Assembly (NCBI GenBank): GCA_964019415.1
Contig: OZ025887.1
Coordinates: 2,969,306 to 3,033,305 of the forward strand
Reading direction: 5' to 3'
Length of the DNA: 64,000 nt
DNA from: Ianthella basta
Lineage: Eukaryota; Porifera; Demospongiae; Verongiida; Ianthellidae
Part shown: piece by piece, positions 45,401 through 57,400 of the stretch
How the letters are laid out: every line of letters begins with the position of its first letter
How positions within the stretch are numbered: position 1 is the first letter of the stretch
The notes under the pieces: model-generated
What the model saw: only the letters and a program-made list of their open reading frames with translations
Told to the model about the DNA's origin: nothing
The model's database searches: none
Translations under genes and position numbers: made by a program

Positions 45401-48400
45401 TAGTTATTATTCTTACTACTACAAGCTAGTAAGAAAGTTACGTTTTTCATTCACTGGTCCATTGGAATGTCCTGAAAAAGAGAAAAACTTCGGATTCAAA
45501 CCTTCTATAAATCTTCGGTGTAGCAGTGAGAGCAATAATTGCCCATGTCATCTGTGGAGCAAAGGTGGTGGAACACATGAGAACACCCTGTATTTCTGCA
45601 AGGTTTGGGTTTCAATTCATTGAACTTGCATTGGGGATTGCAGCAATGCAGCATTACTGAAGCCTGAGATAGTAGTCCATGACTGGACATGGACAAAGAT
45701 GGTGATACAATAGCAGAAGACACCAAAGATTCGGACCAAGGATGAGAGACCGACGGTTGGGATTCTGTGTAGTGTGGAGAGGTTAAAACTGAACTAGTAG
45801 CATGAGTGACAGACTGAAAACATTCGAATTCTGTGTGGAGTGGAGTGGCAGTGGCTGCAACGGAGCTAGTAACACCAGGGACGGAATGTTGGGACTCTGC
45901 GAGGAGTGAAGAAGCTGGAACTAAGCTAGCCATGTGAGAGACAGAACATTGAGATTCTATATGAAGGGGAGTTGCTGAAACTGAACTAGTCGGTAGCACA
46001 CCAAGGGCAACTGCGGTGGCAGCTGAGTTGTCAGATGCAGCTGTAACTGGGGATGTACCAGATGAGGTTGGCTGATTTGGAAGGTTTGTCGAAGGTTTCC
46101 GTCTCTCCAGGTACAACTTACGGGAAATAATTTCTGGGACAACTTTGCATAAGTAAAATGATTGCAGCTTAGGAAGTACCTGCACTTGCCAGAAATCCAG
46201 ATCACAGTAGATTCTCTCCACAAAGATGTTTCCCGGGAAAGGGGACTTTGTCCAGACAACAAAATCTGCCCAGTCCTTATTTATGACTGCTAGCTCACCT
46301 TGGATCTGAGTATAATATCGATGTTTCCTGGAAAGGCACAACCTCCCTTCTTCCCCTTTCCGCAGGTAGAACTTCGAGCCAAACTTAGATGCAATCTCCT
46401 CTGGAGGAAGGTGGTTGACAGATTGGCCAGACACAGACACAGGACATTTCACCTCAATTACGCCATGGGGATTGTCCACAATGGGGTCTAGCAGCAATCC
46501 ATCTGATGAGGCACCGAGATAAGAAAATTCCTGATGGAGTGTAAGGCCAGCAGGCTCATGAGTCATATATTTGCTAACATCACGACCTGCATTTATGTGC
46601 TTGAGGTAGTCAGCCACAGCATCCTTCTCATGCTCGATTCCCCATTTCATTGCATCTGTCTGTGGCACACGGGTATAGCCCATAACTTGCGATACAATAC
46701 TAGCTGATGGTGTTGACTCTCTCCAAGTGAGGACATCATGAAAGACTGAGGATGTGAGTTGTCCAATACGAGCTCTCCTCCATAGGTCTGACTTTGATTG
46801 CTTCTTTGTACTTGCTTCCAAATGCTGTGCAATGCTTGCATCAATGGAGCAACTTTCCATGAACTCTTCGGCTAAAGCAGCAAGCAACTTGTCATCAATG
46901 TCCTCCATATCTTTGCTCACTGGCTGCTCTGGAATGAGCAAATGCTGAACTTGGCAGTCTGCTTCATAGGTTGCTTTCCTCTTTCCCAACGAGGGGTGGT
47001 CCCAAAAGTGGAAAACACCAGATGATGGGGAACACATGGCCATCTTATCAAGAAATCCCTGTAAATGCTCTGGATTGAGATTTATATCACCAGGGGCACG
47101 GGGGTCAAATCCAACCCGAGAGCCACCACTTACAGAGCGGGTTGTTGTTTTGCCATACTGGGATGCAGAAAACTCTGTCTCTGTCACCCTAACAGCGGAC
47201 ACAGTCATGTGTGCAGGAGGCTTGTGCCACGACATCAGCTGGTCTGTGCACGTTCCTGCAGGAATTTCCTTACAGCTGTTCTCAACACAGTCCAGTGTGA
47301 AAAACAACAAAGCAGCAACATGGCTACAACTTTCCCCTAAGCCTGCGACACATCCACACTTTCCCTTAAAGACATTGCCTTGCTGTGACAGACAAGCAAA
47401 AACAGAGTACGGCAACTTGGAACGTGATGGGTATGACTGGTACACATGGGCACGTACAAATACATAATTGGGTAGTGTCTCATCATCCAAACATTCACAA
47501 CCCAGCCACACTTGAAATAGTCATACCCTTTCAACGACTTGTAACTGTTTCTTCGTCTGTCATCAGCGGATTTGGTCCTCATTTCGATCAGGTACTGGAA
47601 AATGTGGTCATAATTCATGTTCTTGACAAGGACTTCTCGTTTCCAAGAAGTACAAGACTCAAAAGTCGGCAAATGCTGCAAGTCAGCTTCAACCTCCTCC
47701 ATGAGCACAGATGGCTTAGACTGACAAAACTGTGCCTCATATCCAGGTCTACCTGCTTGAGTGGCCGCGTATCCTAGAAGAGCATCGACGAGCTCCTGTT
47801 TCCTCTTGTTGCTAAACGTTATTTTAAATATCTTGCATACCTTCTTCAGCACAGGCACCGTTGCACTCTCCAAACTCTTTCGAAGAGTCTGTGCATCCAT
47901 GGGAGACCTAAGAGACTCCGCTAGAGCATCCACCTCCATCGCGATCTTCGTACACTACGACAACGCCGTATAATTACTATACTGTCGCCTACAGCTTTTG
48001 CCTTACACGGGGCCGGTGACGTCATCGCACGTGACCCTCGGGAAAATGGTCTATGTAGGAATGGTGGTGGTTGTATGCATGCTGAAATACATCTGGAAGG
48101 TAACGTTATTCTGGATAGGATTGAAAACCAATGAAAAGGCTACCCATGAGGCAGTGTCATTTGTATACCATGTGGCTCATAAGTTACTTCCAAGTAAAAA
48201 GGCTGCTGAAGAAAGAGACCTCAGCATCCTTCAGATTCTGTTGTCTTCTTCTCTTCCGCATATTCTCTGAGAGCAGTAGCTCACATACCATAAGTAATAG
48301 GAGAAAACCTTAATCACAGTATCACACAACTTTCAATCGGCTATATTTCTAGTGTTCTATATTTCTGTATGTTAGATAAGTTCATGTGAAAGTTTCACAA

Positions 48401-51400
48401 TGGAGGTTCCTGGGCTTTTGGGAGATGTTGCTGCCATTTTAGGAAGATGTAGGCACGGTTTGACTATATAGTTGTCTGCCTCCTTCAGTTTTAGTTAAAA
48501 GACACACAACGTCATAAGATGACTGTTTGGAGGTTTAGACGCAACAAGGCGTGACCAAAATTAGTTTGCAAACTGTTTTGAAGGACATTAATCGCTGTTG
48601 TGCATTTCTCCGCCATTTTTAATCATTGTACTGCTAGCTTTTGGTTGCCGTTTCTGACTATTTTGTGTGTTGGTGTGAAATGTAGGTGCTCGCTGACACC
48701 TCCACTACACAATCAAGGCAGTACAGTACTATACCTGCATGGATGTCCTGTGGTTGTGACTAAGCATGTGCAGCTTGCACACTTCAAGAAGTAAAGAAAC
48801 TAGAGGCGCAATAAGTTTTCCAGAAACAAGAGGGATGCAGGGGTGGTGCATTTTATCCACCCTGTAAGATCACAGATACTCCACAACAGGGATTGGCAAT
48901 TGGCAACTTGCAGAAACACGTGTGCTTGGAGTGTTACTGCGATGCTACAACGGAAGTGCACGACACTTTACACAACACTTTGCAATTGACAAATTAGTCA
49001 CCTATCTACCACTAGCCTCGTTCCCAGGCCTTCCGAGTTAATTAGCACGAGGGCGGAAAGGATGGTATGAGAACCACTGTTTGCACATGTGCGAAGATTT
49101 TGCAGCAAAGCATTAGCTTGTAAGAGCTTCAGTTTTAGTTATTTGCCTACCTTGTCTTAGAGAAGACGTAGGGCAAGGCTTTTGCAAAGAGTGCGGCTTT
49201 TGAGAGCTTCCTTGCCGCTGACATTCATGTGCACTTTTGTACATAGTAGCTAGCAGGCTGAGGTAAAATGGCTCAGCTTGAGGGCTCGTGGCACCCTCGA
49301 CTCCACGTGAGCTGAACCTGCTCAACATGGTAAAGTAATTTTATTAAACACAGCATATACTTGTCTTCTGTTTCTGGTCGGCATTGTCCTCCTCCAATGT
49401 TCGGTGGGCTGTCAATTGTAGACAAGAGACCCGACATGAGATCACTTTGCCACCATTTTTTTTACACATCTCACCTTGGTTTTGACACCTTGCAAGGTGA
49501 CACATTTTGAAGTGCGCACGCGACCTTCAGGGGGACAAGGTGCACCAGGAAGACAGTAACAAAGGCTCTCTGTGGGGTCACATTGCACTGAATGACCACA
49601 ACAAGGCAGATATGTGTTCCCTAATCTGTATGTACCGTATATATTCCAATATTGGCGCCACCCCAAGTAAAGCACCCCCTAGGGGCATACTGTATTTTTT
49701 CTGTTCCTTGGGTGGTGGAATTAATTTTAGGTGACACGTAAACTAATGGAGCGGATGTATGGTAGTTTGCATTTCCACTTACAAGTGTGCTGCTGCGGGC
49801 TACGTGAGATGGCGACCCTGACAGACTACTTTAAGCATGTCAGCCCAGAGGACTACATCGCTGCTTCATTTTCAACTAGAGAACGTGGGATCAGTGGGAA
49901 GAAGACAGTCGAGCAACCTGTGGGAGACCAAGGAAACGCCCACTGGAACTGAGCAATGGCCAGGCAGAGGCTGACAAGCCGGAGAACATCCAGGTGGCAC
50001 CTGTAGCTGCTGATGGCGAGGAGCCCACGAGTACCAAGTCCATTCAATGCCAGTACACCGTGAAACAAAAGCAGCATATTGTCCTGTATGCTAGACACCA
50101 CGGAGTTCGTCCCGCTGAAAGGAAGTTCAGCATTCCGCAAAAGAATATCCAGCGGTGGCTGAAGAATTGTCATGATGATGGCTTTGAACAAAGCATTGTT
50201 AAACGAGGACCCAAGAAACAGCGAATCGTGAGAGACAGACAGAAAGCTGGCCGGAAGTTGAGCTATCCAAAGGAGATTGATGACAAGGTATTGGAGTGGG
50301 TACTTAGTATGCGAGAAGTCACCTCGTAGTGTGAACCCAGATGATTCGTGACAAGCACTTGCATTGATCAAGCAACACAACCCCACCTTCAAGGCCTCTG
50401 AAGGCTGGGTAAGGAAATTTATTCACTGTCACAGACTCGTCCTTTGAGCACATACTTCTGTTGCCCAGAAGCTACCTGGTGACTTGGAGAACAAGGTGTC
50501 AGCATTCCATGATGAGGTAAAGGCTGAGAGGTGGAAGTACAGTTTCCCCAAGGACCTTACATCAACATGGATGAAACACCACTCTACTTTGACATGGTGC
50601 CCAGCCAGACCGTAGAGAAGAAGGGAGTGAAGGAGGTCAGGGTGAAATCTACCGGATCAGGAAAGAGGTGTGTGACAATCGTTTTTGGCTTGTCTCGCAT
50701 CAGGCAAGACTCTGGCACCCATGATCATTTTCAAGGGTAAGTTCATACTGTACACCAACTGCTAAAATTGGCAACTCATCACTGGTAGTCTCTAATCTTC
50801 ACAGAAAGAACACCACAAGTCATCAAGGGACTTGGATAGATAGATAGATAGATCTTTACACAGGAAAGCCCCATCAGCCTGATTGGCTGGTCTACCTAGG
50901 GGTCCTGCAAAACATACAGTTACAAGTGACACATAAAGAGATGGATGCACATACACAGATTGTCATGATGAATAATTAGTGAAGGAGATTGTCATGATAA
51001 GTGTCAGAATGCTTGTGAATTGCCACATTACAATAATTGTTCCCCTAGCCATTGTTTTGCCTTAAAGCTCCCCCAGGCTTTGTCCTGACATTCCAGAAGA
51101 ACTCCCAAATGACAGCTGGTCTGATGCGCCAGTGGGTGAAGGAGGTCTGGCTGAAGCACACAAAGAAGCATAAAAGCCTTCTAATGCTGGATCACTTTAA
51201 ATGCCATTTAGAAGCTGAGGTATGAATAAATTCATTTGGAATACATATAGAGTCAATAATCTCACTGTAACATAATTATTGTACTTTTCTGTATGCGTTC
51301 AGGTGAAAGAAGACATACAAAGAGGCATCACTGTTTCTGTTGTTATCCCAGCTGGATGCACATCAGTCATCCAGCCACTAGATGTGTCGCTGAATAAGCC

Positions 51401-54400
51401 TTTCAAAGGTTATGTTCGTGCTGAGTGGCTGGATTTTATGGAGAATTCAGTGATGGCGCTGGAGAAGCAGTAAGAAGAGGAAGACATGAGCGATGACCCA
51501 TTTGTAAGCTGTGATGAAGATAGCTCGAATGATGAGATTCAGCAGCTTCTTTGCCAAGCTTATTGTCATGAAGCCTGCTAGCAGACAGTCAATCATAGAC
51601 TGGGTGGCATCAACTTGGAGCAAGATCAAACAACACCCAGACATGGTGGCAAAGTCCTTTCTAGTTACAGGGATTGCTTCAGACTTGGACAGGAGTGAGG
51701 ATGACATTATCATGAATGCTGAGGTCCAGGAAGAGATTAGTGCCAAATGGGACAATCCCCAAAATGTTGCCATCATCTTTTCTCTGGAGCAGGGCGTCAA
51801 GAAAGGGGAAGGACTCCTGAGCCACCTCAACAGTGTGCGGCCATCCATCAAGTTCACTGTGGAAGTGGAGAAGGAAGGGAGCCTCCCCTTTCTTGACGCC
51901 CTGCTCCAGAGAAAAGATGATGGCAACTTGGATGTCACTGTCTACAGGAAGCCCACACACACGGACCGGTACCTGGACTTCCGGTCCCACCATCCATCTC
52001 ACGTCAAAAGAGGGCTGGTCAGATGTCTGTACGACAGAGCAAGGAGCATCACCACCAGGCAGGAGGACTTACAGAAGGAAGAGTATAAATATGATCCGTG
52101 CTCGTGCTAGCCTATCTTCGCCCTGAAGAAGACCAGAGCATCTGATCGAAACGTCGGCAAGGTTTTCAACCCTGTTGTGAAGCTGGTATTAGAGAACCAA
52201 CCCTTTCTGACACAGTTTCATACTTCGTGTCCACCGATAGGACAGCAACTGCGTATTTGTTATGAGGGTTGTGTCTCTGATGCTTCGTCTTAAAGTCATC
52301 CTCCAGATACAGATCCTACATGTCTTTGTAGGCATGATAGTCTCTCACCATGCACAGCACCTTCCACTTGTCTCCAGAGCCCGCCATTTGAACAAATATC
52401 ACACGTGCGTGTGCAACAGTACTATTCTGCTCTAATTACATGCGCTAAGCACCGTTCCAATTGAAGCACCCCTTGGCCATTGCATAATTTTATCTGTTCT
52501 AATAAGAAGTGCCTGTCAGTGGTGAAATTACTTTTACAGGGACGCCTATATTAGACTTTATTCGGTAGTAGACTAGTGTCAATAAATAGCAGACCATGCA
52601 AAATACACAAGTGTATGACTGATAATAGTCTGCATGATTGATGTCTCTCCCTAAATTTAGGCTTTTCTGTACCTCTACTGCCCTTGAACTAATCTAAAAA
52701 ATAATAAAAACAGAACATTGTACACTACCTGCAGCATGCCTATAGATGATTTCTCAGGGGTTTCTCCTATTTCTGAATTGCTTACAGGTCTCCTTGTGTG
52801 AGAGCTGCCTATAATTGGAGATGATTTCTCAGGGGTTTCTCCTATTTCTGGATTGCTTACAGGTCTCCTAGTGTGGCAACTGCCTATAGTTGGTGGTCTG
52901 CAGTTCTGTACCTCTCCCAGTTGATAGAAGGCATTAAAAATGACTATTTCTACTTAGACCAGTACTACATTGCTTATTGTTTGTCTTCCAGCTCATACTT
53001 TGATTCTGTTAAGTTGCCTGAGTGTGCTACACAGGCAGAAGTCATGGCAATTTGCACTCTCTGCATAGATTACTGGTCTACAAGTGGACAGAAAATGCAG
53101 AGAAAGGTATCACAAACTATACTATAGTTCTAGAGTGCTTGCTCTGACAACTCTTAATCATAACGAACAGGGACAGTTGTATAGAGAAATGATCAGTCAG
53201 TATACACCACAATGAAATCATTGCTATGTAGCTACATGCATATGTACGTACATACGTATAGCTGTATGCCAGACCACTGACTCAAGGAAATGTGTAGCAG
53301 AGCGCGAACTATTCGCCCAGAGTCTTCATCTCGCTCTGAGGTTGTCTCTATCTTGTTTAGACAAGCTATACGCACCAGTATGAAGCACAATCTTTGTGCA
53401 GCTGTGCCACCGCCATTTTACTGTCTAACCCGGATGTAATGTGTGACGTCACGTGTTGTCTATCCCTATTAACTCCACTATCCATGGTCATATATTTACA
53501 TAAACACAACAAGGGAAACACCCACACATCGAACAATCATGGTTACACACTTGTGTGTGTTTAACATGATTCAGGCTTGGTCTGGCTTGCTACATGCTAT
53601 CTTCCTTCTGTCAGCCAGACAAAACAGTAAAAGCAGAGGGCAGCTATATAGACCAAAATGTACTTTGACTGCTTAAGTTTGCTTCTGTTCATATTTTACT
53701 GTGTTAGTTTCCGAGAGGCTGCTTGCACTTGTACAGTAGTAGTACATAAAAAGGTAACATGAAATCATAGGATGGGATTACAAAATACAGGTGGTCCCTA
53801 TCACCATCTACTTGGCACATACCTCAATATTACTCTCAGTCCACATGTTAGCTGATGAAGATGCAATAGTCTTTAACTGGGCCAGAGCGTCCAGTCTAAC
53901 AACTGAACGAGCATCAGTAGCAGACACTTTCAGCAGCAATGCAATCTACATGTAAGAATGAAAAGTACTCTGAACATGAAAGGTCACAGATTAACTTTAC
54001 GTACATAGCAATAGGATGTACAGGTTATCCCACAGCTTCTGAGCCTATTTGTAGCCCAAGACAGTTCCCACCAGGTGTGTGCAAAGCAGAAGCATACTGG
54101 TATAGCAAGTGGGCCGGCTGTGAGTGAAGAGAATGATGGACAGATCGTATATGTACATACAGAAACTTGGCTCAAAAAATCTTACAATTCTTCCCCAGCT
54201 GTAAGCATGATGTAAACACAGAAGAGTTGCAAAAAGCAGCTGTGAGTGAGATGGGCGTTGCTGGGGGCCACACCAAATAGTAAATGTGACTACTTCTCAC
54301 AACCCACACCTTATAGAAAGAGCTCAGCATGCACGGATTTCGACATGCAGCCATGTGTTGTTACCAACAGATGTTAAACAGGAAGCATGACTAGGAATCA

Positions 54401-57400
54401 TAACATTTGTACAAGTTATTAATAGTATCTGGGCTTGAATAAGGCTGGTTCAAAATCTCTGGAAGAAATACAGTGCTCCACTTCGAAAGAGTAAGCTATT
54501 TTGTTGTGTGAATAATGGCTTGTTTGATGGTAGTAGGTTATGTTCAAGGCAATTTATATGGTGGAAGAGGTCACTAATGGAGAAAGGTAAACTGCGTGGG
54601 CGGGAGGAGGAGTCACGTGATATACCCACCTCAATAATTACAAAAATGTGATAAAATGTTTTTAGGAACAATCTCATGAAGTGATAGTAGTTAAGGTCTG
54701 CAATAGACCTTTTGCCAAATAAATTTGACTACTTCCGGAGTTCGGTGCACTCCAGTTATGTACAGCAAAGATAGGTAAAATGGCTACTTTCATTTGTGTG
54801 TAGCAGGTACAGGAAGCGGTAGCCCTCCATTCTGTTGATGTAGTGTTGTAGAGCGAAGTAAGGCCTTCAAGTTGGTAGACATGTCGTCTTGGTCAGCCAG
54901 TGTTTAGGTACTTTTCGAACGACGATTCAATAGTATGCAGATCAACAGCGAAGATCACTGGAAGAAGCTGAGTTTCTTTCCCTTTTCCCTGGGTCACAAG
55001 GGAAAGGATCTGTGATACATATCTCCCAAGTTTCGCTTTCACTTTGCACTTAGTGGACACGTCCAAGACGCCTATCTACCTATGTCATTAGCGGGATTAC
55101 TTAATTAGTCTCAAAATGGCTGGGATAAGTGAGGTGTGCTGTATAGCCCACCAACTGGGCCCCGCCAAGTCCTGACACTTAGTGGACATAGTTAGACGAT
55201 CCACTTGTGCATGTCATTAGCAGGGTTGCTTAATTAGTTGCAAGATGGCGGAGATGTTCTGAAGAATCACATATTCAGGCCCAGCGAAACCGGTCCGGTT
55301 GCTCAGGTCATGGCCAGAGCAACTTTTCAGGAAGAACTGGAAATAACTTAAGAGGAATTAGGTAAAGTGTCCACCTAATTCCCCAGACTTACCTGAAAAG
55401 TTGCTCTTCTAAATTTGGTTTTAATTGATGGATACAATTATCCAAGTCGGACACGACTGAGAATCACCCTGCAGCAATGCAGAACTGAAGGCTGTTCAAG
55501 CGACGCGACGGCCATTTTCAGCGGAAGCGATAAAATGGCGGGCCCTTAAAAAGTAAACAAAGTCGATGAAATGTTCTGAGTACGTTGTTGATGTTATTAA
55601 ATCGTTTGAGCACATGTTCAAAGATGGCTTTCTCAAAACTAGCAGTGACTACTCCCTTGCCCAATTTTCTGGATCATCCTTATCACCCCCTTCCAATTTT
55701 AAGCTCCCAAAGTGTAAGTTTGGGAAGAAGCAAGTAGTGCAGCATTCTTGCCAGTCTGCATGGTTTGACAAATGGAAATGACTTCACTAAAGCAAGAAAG
55801 AAGACGTTTTGTTCTGTCACGTGTGTATGACAGCTCTAGAATCAAAGATGGATATCAAAAGAGGAGACCCAGCCTTCACAAAAACGGGTTGAGCATATGG
55901 AAAGATGGCACTATTGGAGTGAACAAGCACGAAGATTCTGCTTGCCGCAAAGAGGCTTTGCAATTGGATGTGGTTCTGCCAGCATATTGCCTGGATGTGG
56001 GTGAGATGCTATCCCATGGAGCATGCTGATCAGAAGGACAACAGGCAGTGCCTACTAAAGGTATTGTCAAATATTAGGTTCTTGGCCCAACAAGGTATAG
56101 CTCTCTGTGGCGATGGAGATGAGAATGATTCCAACTTCATTCAGCTACTGAAATTGTGGTAATAATATATTTTATTGCTTTCTCTGAACAGAATTGTGGG
56201 AAGTGACGACTAAAGGAACTGTTCAACAGTGGTAGTGTTTCAAGTGCTTGTGAAGAGAAATTGCGAGCGAAGCGAGCAAAATCTTTTTGCTTGGCCTGAC
56301 CATCTCAAACTTCCTTCCGCCGGGCCTGATATTGGAACCAATTTGCAGGCATTTATCACCTATGCTGGAGCAGAGCATCACCCACATGTACACCTGCTCA
56401 CAACTATCCAACCACAGCATACAGCTACTATACCACCACATAGATATATACACCCACCACCACCACTGCCACAGTGCAAGTTACAAGACATGCATTCAGT
56501 TTATGTGCCAGAGCTCTAGAAAAATGACCAGCATGGCAACCGCCACTGATAAAGATGGCTGCAGTGTGGAGCTAGCGAAGAACCATCGTCGCGCATACCT
56601 GCCAAAGTAGAAATCTGTTAGGAGTGAGACATGGCTCTGGTAGGAGTGAGATCTGAGCTGCTAGGAGTGAGACATGTAGTTGTGATGTCACGAGACATCA
56701 TAATTTAAAAAATGTTGGCGGCGAAGCAGGTGGTGGATTATACTAGACTAAGTAACCGTTTTCTGCCAGAACTGTTGTTTCTGGATGCTGTTCATGCCGC
56801 CAATGCCGCCTGCATGTCTTGCAGTTAGTTTGTAAGTCATTATTGAAGTACGTTTGTCAGAAATACAATAAGATTCAGCTACTTGTGTGTAACAATTTTT
56901 GTTAGGTGTGAGATTGGAAAGCCTGGGCATGAGAGCTTGAGATCACCTCCTAAAGCATGAGACTCACGACTAAGACATAAGACTTGGTAGGTATGGTCGT
57001 GCTGGTCAGAATAGGCCTGCTTACAAAAGTAATGGTCAACCTGACAAGTATCAGCAACAGATGAGATCATTGGGACAGTTTGGTAGCAATCCACCCGCCG
57101 CCGTTGGAGGAGTTGGTTCACAAGCGCGTCAAAATATATCCCTCTTGTAAGCTGCAAGAGTAGCTCTTTTACGAACACCTCTCCCCTGGTGACATTCTAA
57201 GGCATAGAATGGTGTCTCTGAGAAAGTTTGGTAGCAAACCTCTACCAGATGTGGGAAGGGTCGGTGGACGAGTTTTCTCAAAAACTTGTTTGCCTTCCCT
57301 ACCTCGGCTGTATGTTATTAAAGTGGGTCAACACTTTGGTGCAAGCTACAGCACAGCTTCGCAGTGCTGGGCAAGTTAGGTGGCAATTCATTTGCGGGCA

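Larger units (their letters stand above)
43228..48052. mobile_element. ISL2EU-type DNA transposon, two convergent genes
   Basis: A 4825-bp element bounded by AGACC ... GGTCT termini and flanked by AT on both sides (43226-43227, 48053-48054), a 2-bp duplication. The TIRs are imperfect but share GGTCACGTG and GTGTAAGGCAAAAGCT blocks in inverse. A THAP/DDE transposase is on the plus strand and a SAP-SWIM-YqaJ protein on the minus strand, the gene pair described for ISL2EU (IS4EU) elements. The transposase is intact and the nuclease gene has one frame change, so the insertion is young. It lies in the 10.8-kb INTS7 intron between exons C and D. Confidence 0.85.
49635..52565 (+). mobile_element. 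pogo/Tigger-like DNA transposon, decayed
   Basis: Left end CCGTATATATTCCAATATTG and inverse right end CCGAATAAAGTCTAATATAG, each bordered by TA (49633-49634, 52566-52567), the Tc1/mariner-type duplication. A CENP-B-like HTH and DDE_1 transposase fragments lie between, on the plus strand. A Penelope fragment with terminus (about 51770-52210) and a LINE/SINE tail (50834-50910) have inserted into it. Confidence 0.7.

Noticed and set aside
49994..51500. Domesticated CENP-B-like host gene
   Set aside because: Stops and frameshifts plus TA-flanked termini indicate a dead transposon; domestication is not supported here.
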